NCBI RefSeq assembly: GCF_001431465.1
Contig: NZ_LDJJ01000009.1
Location: forward strand, 1 to 64,000
Source: Stenotrophomonas terrae
GTDB taxonomy: Bacteria > Pseudomonadota > Gammaproteobacteria > Xanthomonadales > Xanthomonadaceae
DNA length: 64,000 nt
Direction of reading: 5' to 3'
A program made the translations under genes and the position numbers. Below the pieces are notes generated by a model, which saw only the letters and a list, made by a program, of their open reading frames with translations, was not told the DNA's origin and made no database searches. Of the stretch, positions 52,339 through 61,423 are shown one piece after another (the first letter of the stretch is position 1; each line of letters starts with the position of its first letter).

Positions 52339-54257
52339 AGCAGCTGGTATGGACGATGGGCCTGGCCTTGCTGGCCAGCAGTGCGCAGGCGGTGGAGCTG
52401 GCGCGTGTGTTTGCCGATGGCATGGTGCTGCAGCGCGGTCAGCCGTTGCCGGTGTGGGGCAGGGCAGCACCGGGTGCACAGGTGCGTGTGGACTTCGCAG
52501 GCAAGCAGGCCACGGCGAAGGCGGACGCCAACGGCAACTGGCGCGCCGAGCTGCCGGCCTTGCCGGCCGGCGGCCCTTACACGCTGCGGATTGATGACAA
52601 GGCGGCGCCGGCACAGCTGAGCGATGTGTATGTCGGTGAGGTGTGGCTGGCTTCGGGCCAGTCCAACATGGAATGGCCACTGGCGCAGACCGATGGCGCG
52701 GAGGCGGCCATTGCGGCGGCCAACGATCCGTTGATCCGCCATTTCAAGATTCCCAAGTCGTGGTCGGGCGCACCGCAGTGGCAGCTCGAGGGCGGTACAT
52801 GGCTACCAGCCAACCCGAAGAACGCCGCCGAGTTCTCGGCGGTGGCGTATTACTTCGCCCAACAGCTGCGTGCGCGCACCGGTGTGGCGGTCGGCATCAT
52901 TGACAGCACCTGGGGCGGAAGCACCATCGAAGCCTGGACCGATGCCGCCACCCAGGGCTTGGACAACGCTGCGCTGCTGGCGCAGGCAGCCGCCTTGCGT
53001 GAATCCGATGCGCAGGCCGTGCAGCAGACCCACGCCAATCTGGCGCGCTGGCCGCAGCTGCCTGCCGATGCCAGCCAGTGGCAGCGCAGCGAGCTGGACG
53101 AGGCCGAGTGGGCCGATATCAAGGCACCTGGCCTATGGGAAACCCAGGGCTGGAATGGCATGGACGGTGTGGCCTGGTATCGCACCAGCTTCCGCCTGAG
53201 CGCCGATGAAGCGGCAAAGGGCGTGATCCTGGGCGTGGGTCGCATCGACGACACCGACACCACCTGGGTCAATGGCCAGCAGGTCGGTGAGACCAGGCTG
53301 CAATACAACCTGGCGCGCCGCTATGCGGTGCCGGCATCGGCCCTGCACGCCGGCCTCAACCACGTCGCGATACGTGTGCAGGACTTCGGTGGCGGTGGCG
53401 GCATCCATGGCGAGCCGAGCGAAGTATTCGTGCAGCCCAACGGCGCCGCCGGGCGCCCGCTGGATGGCTGGAAGTTCCGTGTCGAGCGCGCCCAGGTGGC
53501 CCTGGTCGATGACAAGAACCAGTATCCGACGCTGCTGTTCAACGCAATGATCCATCCGCTGCAGGATTACCCGCTGCGTGGGGTGATCTGGTACCAAGGC
53601 GAAGCCAACGCCAATACGCTGCCGCAGGCGCAGAAGTACCGCCAGCAGTTTCCGGCGTTGATCGCGCAATGGCGCAAGCAATGGCATGCGCCGGCATTGC
53701 CATTCCTGTGGGTGCAGCTGGCGCCGTTCTCATCCGGCGCCGATCAGCGCGATGCCGACGATGTCGCCATCGAAAGCCCATGGGCATTGCTGCGCGAATC
53801 GCAGAGCGCGACGCTGTCGGTGCCGGCAACGGCGCAGGCGGTGATCACCGACGTGGGCAATCTGCAGAACATCCATCCGGGCAACAAGCGCACCGTCGGT
53901 GAGCGTCTGGCGCTGGCCGCCGGCAAGTTGGCATATGGCGATAGCTCGCTGATTGCATCAGGCCCGCAGTACATCGGTCATGAAGTTCGAGGGGGCAGCG
54001 TGGTGTTGACCTTCGCACCTGCCAATGCGCCGCTGCAGGTAAGCGCTACGGGCGATTTGAAGGGCTTTGAAGTTGCAGGTGCCGATGGGCGTTTCCATCG
54101 AGCGCAGGCGCGCATTGAAGGCAACCGGGTGGTCCTGCAAAGCACAGCAGTGACGGCGCCGGTGGCTGCCCGTTATGGCTGGAGCGATACCGCGCAGGGG
54201 GCAAATCTGATGGGTTCCACCGGTTTGCCGGCGTCACCTTTCCGCACCGGGCCATGA
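52335..54257 (+). CDS. SGNH-type acetylesterase of the xyloglucan locus (CE20-like)
   Basis: This 640-residue exported esterase, annotated in many genomes as 'sialate O-acetylesterase', starts with GTG and a signal peptide (MKQLVWTMGLALLASSAQA). The nucleophile Ser110 is in WLASGQSNMEW. A jelly-roll insertion lies in the middle (WYRTSFRLS..WVNGQQVGET), and the late acid/His region is VGNLQNIHPGNKRTVGE. In Xanthomonas the corresponding enzyme removes acetyl groups from xyloglucan, so the same is inferred. The GTGA overlap couples it to the GH74 gene. Confidence 0.88.
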   Translation: MKQLVWTMGLALLASSAQAVELARVFADGMVLQRGQPLPVWGRAAPGAQVRVDFAGKQATAKADANGNWRAELPALPAGGPYTLRIDDKAAPAQLSDVYVGEVWLASGQSNMEWPLAQTDGAEAAIAAANDPLIRHFKIPKSWSGAPQWQLEGGTWLPANPKNAAEFSAVAYYFAQQLRARTGVAVGIIDSTWGGSTIEAWTDAATQGLDNAALLAQAAALRESDAQAVQQTHANLARWPQLPADASQWQRSELDEAEWADIKAPGLWETQGWNGMDGVAWYRTSFRLSADEAAKGVILGVGRIDDTDTTWVNGQQVGETRLQYNLARRYAVPASALHAGLNHVAIRVQDFGGGGGIHGEPSEVFVQPNGAAGRPLDGWKFRVERAQVALVDDKNQYPTLLFNAMIHPLQDYPLRGVIWYQGEANANTLPQAQKYRQQFPALIAQWRKQWHAPALPFLWVQLAPFSSGADQRDADDVAIESPWALLRESQSATLSVPATAQAVITDVGNLQNIHPGNKRTVGERLALAAGKLAYGDSSLIASGPQYIGHEVRGGSVVLTFAPANAPLQVSATGDLKGFEVAGADGRFHRAQARIEGNRVVLQSTAVTAPVAARYGWSDTAQGANLMGSTGLPASPFRTGP

Positions 54258-54294
54258 CGGCCCGGGTTTCTGCAAGCAGCAAGAGAAAACGACC

Positions 54295-55992
54295 ATGAAG
54301 CTGATCTGCCCACGTCTCTCATCCATCAATGCCGGTCTGCTCGGTGCTGCGATTACCGTGTTGCTGGCTGCATGCGGTGGCAACACGGCAGACAACCCTG
54401 CAGTGCAGCCGGGCGCAGATAAGGCAGCAGCTGTATCTGCAGCGCCTGCGACGGCAACTGAGTTGCCGCGGATCATCAGCGAGAACGGTCGCCACGCGCT
54501 GCTGGTGGATGGCAAGCCGTTCCTGATCCTGGGCGCACAGGTCAACAACTCCAGCAACTACCCGCAGGCGCTGGAGGATGTGTGGCCGGCGATCGAACTG
54601 GTCAAGCCGAACACGGTGATGGTGCCGGTAGCCTGGGAGCAGGTGGAAGCCAAGGAGGGTGAGTTCGATTTCTCCTTCGTCGATACCTTGCTGCAGCAGG
54701 CGCGCGAGAAGAAGGTGCGGTTGATCCTGTTGTGGTTCGCCACCTGGAAGAACAACGGCCCGAACTACGCGCCGGAGTGGGTGAAGCTGGACAATAACCG
54801 CTTCCCGCGGGTGATCACGGCCGACGGACGCACGCTCAACTCGCTGTCGCCGCACGCAGCGGCCACGCTGGACGCGGACCGCAAGGCCTTCGTGCAGCTG
54901 ATGCGTCACCTCAAGGCCAAGGACCCGCAGCACACCGTGATCATGGTGCAGCCGGAAAACGAGCCGGGCACCTACGGCAGCGTGCGTGATTTCTCGCCGT
55001 TGGCGCAGAAGGATTTTGAAAGCACGGTGCCCGAAGCCCTGCTGAGGAAGCTGGGCAAGCAGCCGGGTAACTGGCGCGAGGTATTTGGCGCCGATGCCGA
55101 TGAGTTCTTCCATGCCTGGCATATCGCCCACTTCATCGACCAGGTGGCCGCAGCCGGCAAGGCCGAGTACCCGCTGCCGATGCTGGTCAATGCCGCGTTG
55201 CGCGGGCCGTTCAATCCGGGCCAGCCGGGCACCTATGCCAGCGGCGGCCCCACCGACAACGTGCTGGACGTGTACAAGGCGGCGGCGCCGAACATCGACC
55301 TGCTGGCGCCGGATATCTACATGCCGGACTACGCGCTGTATACAACGGTGCTGGATCGTTACTCACGCGCTGACAACCCGCTGTTTGTGGCTGAAACCGG
55401 CAACCGCGCCGAGTACGCGCGCTACATGTTCTCGACGTTGGGGCATCAGGGCATCGGCTGGTCGCCGTTCGGTATCGACTATTCCAGGTACACCAACTAT
55501 CCATTGGGTGCCAAGGACATCAACCCGGCCGCATTCGAGCCGTTCGCACTGAATTACCGCCTGCTGACGCCAGCTGCCGAGGTGATCGCCAAGGCCAGCT
55601 TCGAAGGCAAGGTGCATGGCACTGCCGAGGAGCCGGGGCAGGGCACGCAGACGGTGAAAATCGACGACAAATGGAATGCGGTCATCAGCTATGGCGTGCC
55701 GCAGTTCTGGTTCCAGGGTGTGCCACCGGGCAACGCCGAGCCGATTGGCCGTGCGCTGGTGGTGCAGCTGGGGCCGGATGAGTTCCTGCTGACCGGCGCG
55801 CATGCCCGCATCAGCCTGGTGGCCGCCGATCCGGCCGTCGCTGCCCGGCAGATCTATCACTCGGTCGACGAAGGGACTTACGTCGATGGGCAATGGCAGT
55901 TCCGCCGTCGTTGGAACGGCGATCAAACCGATTACGGGCTCAACTTCTCCGATGCCACCCAGCTGTTGCGGGTGAAGTTGGCGACGTACTGA
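54295..55992 (+). CDS. GH35 beta-galactosidase (xyloglucan-type lipoprotein)
   Basis: This 565-residue lipoprotein has a signal with the lipobox VLLAAC. The GH35 barrel follows, with GARVN-type opening GKPFLILGAQVNNSS. The acid/base Glu223 lies in MVQPENEPGTYG and the nucleophile Glu367 in FVAETGN. A C-terminal beta domain of DUF5597 type (DKWNAVISYGVPQFWFQG) completes it. Related enzymes of Cellvibrio and Xanthomonas remove the galactose of xyloglucan side chains. The released galactose could feed the adjacent dgo operon. Confidence 0.9.
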   Translation: MKLICPRLSSINAGLLGAAITVLLAACGGNTADNPAVQPGADKAAAVSAAPATATELPRIISENGRHALLVDGKPFLILGAQVNNSSNYPQALEDVWPAIELVKPNTVMVPVAWEQVEAKEGEFDFSFVDTLLQQAREKKVRLILLWFATWKNNGPNYAPEWVKLDNNRFPRVITADGRTLNSLSPHAAATLDADRKAFVQLMRHLKAKDPQHTVIMVQPENEPGTYGSVRDFSPLAQKDFESTVPEALLRKLGKQPGNWREVFGADADEFFHAWHIAHFIDQVAAAGKAEYPLPMLVNAALRGPFNPGQPGTYASGGPTDNVLDVYKAAAPNIDLLAPDIYMPDYALYTTVLDRYSRADNPLFVAETGNRAEYARYMFSTLGHQGIGWSPFGIDYSRYTNYPLGAKDINPAAFEPFALNYRLLTPAAEVIAKASFEGKVHGTAEEPGQGTQTVKIDDKWNAVISYGVPQFWFQGVPPGNAEPIGRALVVQLGPDEFLLTGAHARISLVAADPAVAARQIYHSVDEGTYVDGQWQFRRRWNGDQTDYGLNFSDATQLLRVKLATY

Positions 55993-56041
55993 GCACTTGA
56001 CCATAAGGCGCCGCCGCAAGGTGGCGCAGCGGAGGGGAATG

Positions 56042-58912
56042 ATGATGTCGAAGAACAAACCCGCGCGTCTGCGCAGCAATGTATTGGCACTGGCCGTGGT
56101 GGTGGCGATGGCACCGCTGGCAGCGTCCGCGCAGACCGTGGACCGTCAAGCCGATGGCGTGGTGGTGGCGCCGGCCGATGCCAAGGCGGCCAAGGTCCGC
56201 CTGCAGTTGGTGGAGCAGAACATCATCCGCGTCAGCGCCGACGTGGACGGCGATTTCCAGCGCAGCCCCAGCCTGATGCGCGTCGCCAACGCAGCGCCAG
56301 TGCCCAGCTTCGATATCAGCCAGGATGCCAGCGCGGTAACGCTGAAGGCTGCCGGCATCTCCGCGCAGGTGGCCTTGGCCGATGGCCGCGTCAGCTTCTT
56401 CGACGCAGCAGGCAAGCCCTTGCTGGCAGAGTCGGCAGCGGCACGTGGCTTCACTGCCGAGCAGGTTGAAGGCAAGCCGATGTACAGCCTGCGCCAGCGC
56501 TTTGATTCGGTGGACGGCGAGGGCCTGTACGGCACCGGCCTGCACCAGCAGGGTTGGATGAACCTCAAGGGCCGTGACGTCGAGCTGCTGCAGCACAATA
56601 TCGACAACGCCATCCCCTACCTTATCTCCAGCCGCAACTACGGCATCCTCTGGGACAACAACTCGATCACCCGCTACGGCGATCCCAAGGGCCTGCGTCC
56701 GCTGCAGGAAGACCTGGTGGTCTACGACGCTGCCGGCAAGCCGGGTGCGTTCACTGCCACCTATTCGTTCGACGGCAAGCAGCGCGTGGTGCGCCGCGAG
56801 AACGAGATCAACTATCAATACATCAAGGACCTGAAGGCCTTGCCGGCCGATGGCTGGAACACCGCGCAAGGCGGCCGCACCCAGGTGGTGTGGGAAGGTG
56901 CGATCGAAGCCAGGCAGGGCGGCCGCCATACGTTCTCGATGTACAACAGCGAGTACGCCAAGGTCTATGTCGACGGCAAGCTGGTGATCGATCGCTGGCG
57001 CCAGAACTGGAACCCGTGGCACCACGAATTCGCGCTCGACCTGCAGCCGGGCCAGAAGCACCAGGTGAAGGTGGAATGGGACGCGATCGATCCGTCCTAC
57101 ATCGCCCTGCTGCACCGCGATCCGCTGCCGGCAGCCGAGGCGCAGGATCTGTCGATCTGGTCCGAGGCCGGGCAGATGATCGACTACTACGTGGTCGCCG
57201 GCGCCAATGCCGACGAACTGATCGCAGGCTACCGCGAGTTGACTGGCAAGGCCGTGCTGCTGCCGAAGTGGTCGTACGGCTTCTGGCAGAGCCGTGAGCG
57301 TTACAAGACGCAGGACGAGCTGACCGGCGCGCTGGACGAGTACCGCCGCCGCAAGCTGCCGATCGATGCCATCGTGCTCGACTGGTCGTATTGGCCGGAA
57401 GACGCCTGGGGCTCGCACGATTTCGACAGCAAGAACTTCCCCGACCCGAGTGGCATGATCAAGCACGTGCACGACCAGCACGCGCAGATCATGATTTCGG
57501 TGTGGCCGAAGTTCTACCCGACCACCGCCAACTACAAGGAGCTCGATGCCGCCGACGCCATGTACCACCGCAATGTGGAAGTGGGCGAACTGGACTGGAT
57601 CGGCAAGGGCTATCTGAACTCGTTCTACGACCCGTATTCCAAGCAGGGCCGCGATATCTTCTGGCGCCAGGTCAACGAGAAGCTCAACAGCCGTGGCATC
57701 GACGCCTGGTGGCTGGATGCTTCCGAGCCGGACCTGCACAGCAATATCGACATAGGCGAGCGCAAGGCACGCACCACCCCGACCGCGATCGGTTCCTCGG
57801 TGGAGTACTTCAACTCCTATCCGCTGGTGCATTCGGAAGGCGTGTACGAAGGTTCGCGCGAGGTCGACCCGGACAAGCGCGTGTTCATCCTGTCGCGTGC
57901 CTACTTCGCTGGCCAGCAGCGCGCCGGCGCGGCGTTTTGGAGTGGCGACATCGTGCCGCGTTGGGACGATATGCGCGAGCAGATCTCCGGCCTGGTCAAT
58001 GCCTCGATGGCGGGCGCGCCGAATGTCAGCTTCGATATCGGCGGCTTTGCACCGGAGCAGCGCTTCATCGACAAGGATCCGGCGCACCTGCCGGAGTGGC
58101 GCGAAATGAGCCTGCGCTGGTTCCAGTACGGCGCCTTCGTGCCGGTGTTCCGCCTGCATGGCCAGTTCCCGTACCGCGAGATCTGGGAGATCGCGCCGGA
58201 AGGCACACCGCACTACAACAGCTTCGTGCACTACCTGAAGCTGCGTTACACCTTGCTGCCCTACATCTACACGCTGGCTGGCGACACCTGGCAGAAGGAC
58301 GGCACCATCCTGCGCGCGATGGCGATGGACTTCCCGGCCGATCCCAAGGTCCGCGACATCGCCGACCAGTACCTGTTCGGCCCGGCCTTCCTGGTCGCGC
58401 CGGTGACCGCGTTCAAGGCCACCAGCCGCCAGGTCTACCTGCCGGCCGGCACCAGCTGGGTCGACTTCAACACCGGTGAGCGCCATGCCGGTGGCCAGAC
58501 CATCACTGCCGCCGCGCCGCTGGAGCGCAGCCCGCTGTTCGTGCGTGCCGGTTCCATCGTGCCGCGCAGCGTGGTCCAGCAATACGTGGATGAGCAGCCC
58601 AACGCGCCGGTGACCATCGAGGTCTACACCGGTGCCGACGGCAGCTTCTCGCTGTACGAGGACAACGGCCGCAACTACGGCTATGAGCGTGGCCAATCCA
58701 GCCGTATCCCGCTGCAGTGGGATCAGGCCAAGGGCGTGCTGAGCATCGGCGCGCGCGAGGGCAGCTACCCGGGCATGCAGGACCGTCGCGAACTGCGCGT
58801 GCGTTGGGTCGATGGCCCGCGCGACGGCGTGGGCGAACTGGAGCCCAAGGCTGATGTCGTGATCCGCTACGACGGCAAGGCGCAGGCCATCACCCGTCCG
58901 GTTGCCCGCTGA
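56042..58912 (+). CDS. GH31 alpha-xylosidase
   Basis: This 956-residue exported GH31 enzyme has a signal peptide (LALAVVVAMAPLAASAQ) and an N-terminal beta-sandwich. A PA14-like insert spans about residues 270-360 (GRHTFSMYNSEYAKVYVDGKLVIDRW). The catalytic barrel has nucleophile Asp559 in WWLDASEPDLH and acid/base Asp636 in FWSGDI. The PA14 insert is a hallmark of xyloglucan-active alpha-xylosidases such as the Cellvibrio enzyme. Three ATGs stand in a row; 56042 best fits the GGAGGGG. A fuller frame begins at 55997. Confidence 0.92.
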   Translation: MMSKNKPARLRSNVLALAVVVAMAPLAASAQTVDRQADGVVVAPADAKAAKVRLQLVEQNIIRVSADVDGDFQRSPSLMRVANAAPVPSFDISQDASAVTLKAAGISAQVALADGRVSFFDAAGKPLLAESAAARGFTAEQVEGKPMYSLRQRFDSVDGEGLYGTGLHQQGWMNLKGRDVELLQHNIDNAIPYLISSRNYGILWDNNSITRYGDPKGLRPLQEDLVVYDAAGKPGAFTATYSFDGKQRVVRRENEINYQYIKDLKALPADGWNTAQGGRTQVVWEGAIEARQGGRHTFSMYNSEYAKVYVDGKLVIDRWRQNWNPWHHEFALDLQPGQKHQVKVEWDAIDPSYIALLHRDPLPAAEAQDLSIWSEAGQMIDYYVVAGANADELIAGYRELTGKAVLLPKWSYGFWQSRERYKTQDELTGALDEYRRRKLPIDAIVLDWSYWPEDAWGSHDFDSKNFPDPSGMIKHVHDQHAQIMISVWPKFYPTTANYKELDAADAMYHRNVEVGELDWIGKGYLNSFYDPYSKQGRDIFWRQVNEKLNSRGIDAWWLDASEPDLHSNIDIGERKARTTPTAIGSSVEYFNSYPLVHSEGVYEGSREVDPDKRVFILSRAYFAGQQRAGAAFWSGDIVPRWDDMREQISGLVNASMAGAPNVSFDIGGFAPEQRFIDKDPAHLPEWREMSLRWFQYGAFVPVFRLHGQFPYREIWEIAPEGTPHYNSFVHYLKLRYTLLPYIYTLAGDTWQKDGTILRAMAMDFPADPKVRDIADQYLFGPAFLVAPVTAFKATSRQVYLPAGTSWVDFNTGERHAGGQTITAAAPLERSPLFVRAGSIVPRSVVQQYVDEQPNAPVTIEVYTGADGSFSLYEDNGRNYGYERGQSSRIPLQWDQAKGVLSIGAREGSYPGMQDRRELRVRWVDGPRDGVGELEPKADVVIRYDGKAQAITRPVAR

Positions 58913-58973
58913 CAGCAGCACGTTGGTTCGGCATTATGGTAACCGGTGGACATTTGAGTCTGGGAGGGCCGCA

Positions 58974-61391
58974 ATGAACGCTGCAAACGGCCCTGTCCCG
59001 GTCCTCGGGACGGCCACTGATACTGCCGAGCTGGCACAGCCCGGCCGCCGTGCGCTGTTCAAGGGCGCAGCGGCAGCGCTGGCCGTCGGCTCGCTGCCGA
59101 TGGCCGGCATGCTGCATGCGGCGACGCCGGAAGCGCCGGCGTCCGCTGCCGATCTGCTGTGGTACCGGCAACCGGCACGCAGCTGGGTGGAGGCCCTGCC
59201 GCTGGGCAATGGCCGGCTCGGTGCGATGGTGTTCGGCGGCGTCGCCAACGAACGCCTGCAACTCAATGAAGACACGCTCTACGCCGGCGGGCCGTACAAC
59301 GCCGTCAACCCGCGTGCGCGCGACAACGTCCAGCGCGTGCGCGAGCTTGTTTTTGCCGGCGACTACGTGGCTGCCGAAGCGCTGGCCAACGAGACGCTGA
59401 TCTCGCGGCCGGTCAAACAGATGCCGTACCAGCCGCTGGGCAACCTGTGGCTGGAGTTCCACCGGCTCGAAGGCATCAGCGATTACCGCCGCGAACTGGA
59501 TCTGGATGCAGCCATCGCCCGCACCGGCTTTCGCGCCGGTGCTGCCCAGCATCGCCGCGAGGTGTTCATCTCGCCGGTCGATCAATGCCTGGTGCTGCGC
59601 TACACGGTGGAAGCCGGTGAGCCGATGGGCGGCTTCATCCGTACCGCCAACGAACATGCCACCACGACAACCGCCAGCGAGGACGGTTGGCTGGTCAGCG
59701 GGCACAACGTGGCGCGCGATGGCGTGCCGGGCAAGCTGCGCTTTGCCTTCCGCGTCGCGGTGCGGCAGACCGGCGGCAAACTGCGCATCAGCCCTGATCA
59801 CATCGCCTTTGATGGCGTGCGCGAGCTGGAGCTGCGCCTGGTCGCGGCTACCAGCTACCGCGACTTTGATGATGTCAGCGGCGATCCCGAGGCGATCACC
59901 GCTGCGCAGCTGGCCGCCGCATCCGCCAAGAGTGCAGCGCAGCTCAAGGACGATCACCTCGCCGAGCATCGGCGCCTGTACCGGCGCATGCAGCTGCAGC
60001 TCGGCCACACCGCCGCCGCCGAAAAACCCACCGACGAACGCATCGCCGCCTTTGCCAGCGGCGATGATCCGGCCCTGATCGCGCTGTATCACGCCTATGC
60101 GCGCTACCTGTTGATCTGCAGCTCGCGCCCCGGCACCCAGCCAGCCAACCTGCAGGGCATCTGGAACGATTTGATGGACCCGCCATGGGAGAGCAAGTAC
60201 ACGCTCAACATCAACACGCAGATGAACTACTGGCCGGCTGAAGCTGCCGCATTGCCCGAATGCGTGGAGCCGTTGCAAGACATGATCGAGGCGCTGGCGC
60301 GCACCGGTGCGGTCACTGCGCGGCAGATGTACGGCGTCGACGGCTGGGTGGTGCACAACAACACCGACCTGTGGCGGGTCAGCACGCCGCCCGATGGCGC
60401 GCAGTGGGCACTGTGGCCGACCGGCGGCGCCTGGCTGCTGCAGCAGTTGTGGGACCGTTGGGACTATGGCCGCGACCCCGACTACCTGCGCCGGATATGG
60501 CCATTGTTCAAGGGTGCGGCGCTGTTCTTCGTGCAGACCCTGCAACGCGATCCGAGTACCGGCCATCAAGTCACGGTGCCGTCGATCTCGCCGGAGAACC
60601 AGCACCCGTACGGCGCTGCGATCTGCGCCGGGCCAACCATGGATGCACAGCTGCTGCGCGACCTGTTTGGTCAGTGCATCGAAGCCGCGCGGCTGCTGGA
60701 TACCGACCACGACTTTGCCGCGCAATTGGACACGCTGCGCGCGCAGCTGCCGCCCAACCAGATCGGCCGCGCCGGCCAGCTGATGGAATGGCAGCAGGAC
60801 TGGGACATGCAGGCACCCGAGCTGCACCACCGGCATATCTCACACCTGTACGGCCTGCATCCGTCCAGCCAGATCAATCGCCGCGACACCCCGGAACTCA
60901 GCGCCGCCGCGCGCCGCTCGCTGGAACTGCGCGGCGACGAGGCGACCGGTTGGGGCATCGCCTGGCGCCTGAACGTATGGGCGCGGCTGGGCGAAGGCCA
61001 GCGTTGCCTGCAGATACTACGCCTGTTGCTGGCGCCGCAGCGCAGCTATCCGAACCTGTTTGATGCGCACCCGCCATTCCAGATCGACGGCAACTTCGGC
61101 GGTGCTGCCGGCATCGTCGAGATGCTGGTGCAGAGCTGGGGCGGGTCGGTATTCCTGCTGCCGGCACTGCCCGCTGAGCTTGCGCAGGGCAGCGTGCGCG
61201 GCCTGCGCGTGCGCAATGCGGCTGTGCTGGATATGCAGTGGAGCGCAGGCCAACTGCAGCAGGTAAGCCTGCTGGCCGAACGCGGCGGCGCTTTCAACCT
61301 GGTCTACCAGACCCGCGAACTGAAGCTGGACCTGCATGCAGGGCAGCGCATCAGCGCGCAGCTGCACGAAGGCCAATGGAGCATTGCATGA
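58974..61391 (+). CDS. GH95 alpha-L-fucosidase
   Basis: This 805-residue exported GH95 enzyme has an RR-type signal (GRRALFKGAAAALAVG), suggesting Tat export. The substrate-binding pair Asn412/Asn414 lies in TLNINTQMNYWPAE. The acid Glu541 is in SPENQHP and the base-linked Asp705 is in PFQIDGNFGG. GH95 removes alpha-1,2-fucose from xyloglucan side chains, exposing galactose for GH35. It starts 61 bp after the GH31 stop with GGGAGGG as RBS. The stop is in an ATGA overlap with a tiny reading frame. Confidence 0.93.
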   Translation: MNAANGPVPVLGTATDTAELAQPGRRALFKGAAAALAVGSLPMAGMLHAATPEAPASAADLLWYRQPARSWVEALPLGNGRLGAMVFGGVANERLQLNEDTLYAGGPYNAVNPRARDNVQRVRELVFAGDYVAAEALANETLISRPVKQMPYQPLGNLWLEFHRLEGISDYRRELDLDAAIARTGFRAGAAQHRREVFISPVDQCLVLRYTVEAGEPMGGFIRTANEHATTTTASEDGWLVSGHNVARDGVPGKLRFAFRVAVRQTGGKLRISPDHIAFDGVRELELRLVAATSYRDFDDVSGDPEAITAAQLAAASAKSAAQLKDDHLAEHRRLYRRMQLQLGHTAAAEKPTDERIAAFASGDDPALIALYHAYARYLLICSSRPGTQPANLQGIWNDLMDPPWESKYTLNINTQMNYWPAEAAALPECVEPLQDMIEALARTGAVTARQMYGVDGWVVHNNTDLWRVSTPPDGAQWALWPTGGAWLLQQLWDRWDYGRDPDYLRRIWPLFKGAALFFVQTLQRDPSTGHQVTVPSISPENQHPYGAAICAGPTMDAQLLRDLFGQCIEAARLLDTDHDFAAQLDTLRAQLPPNQIGRAGQLMEWQQDWDMQAPELHHRHISHLYGLHPSSQINRRDTPELSAAARRSLELRGDEATGWGIAWRLNVWARLGEGQRCLQILRLLLAPQRSYPNLFDAHPPFQIDGNFGGAAGIVEMLVQSWGGSVFLLPALPAELAQGSVRGLRVRNAAVLDMQWSAGQLQQVSLLAERGGAFNLVYQTRELKLDLHAGQRISAQLHEGQWSIA

Positions 61392-61423
61392 AGAATTTCC
61401 TGTCCGGCGAGTGCGCGGCATGA
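61388..61423 (+). CDS. Eleven-codon mini-ORF linking GH95 and xylB
   Basis: ATG AAG AAT TTC CTG .. GCA TGA reads eleven codons. Its ATG overlaps the GH95 stop (ATGA at 61388-61391) and its TGA overlaps the xylB start (ATGA at 61420-61423). The peptide itself is unlikely to matter. The frame could carry ribosomes from GH95 to xylB. Confidence 0.4.
   Translation: MKNFLSGECAA

Noticed and set aside
49987-52680. 897-residue minus-strand frame
   Set aside because: It is antisense to the GH74 and acetylesterase genes with low-complexity Arg/Pro/Ala content.
55940-58921. 993-residue open frame on the minus strand
   Set aside because: It is antisense to the GH31 gene, has no family-like motif, and reflects high GC3 of the plus-strand gene.
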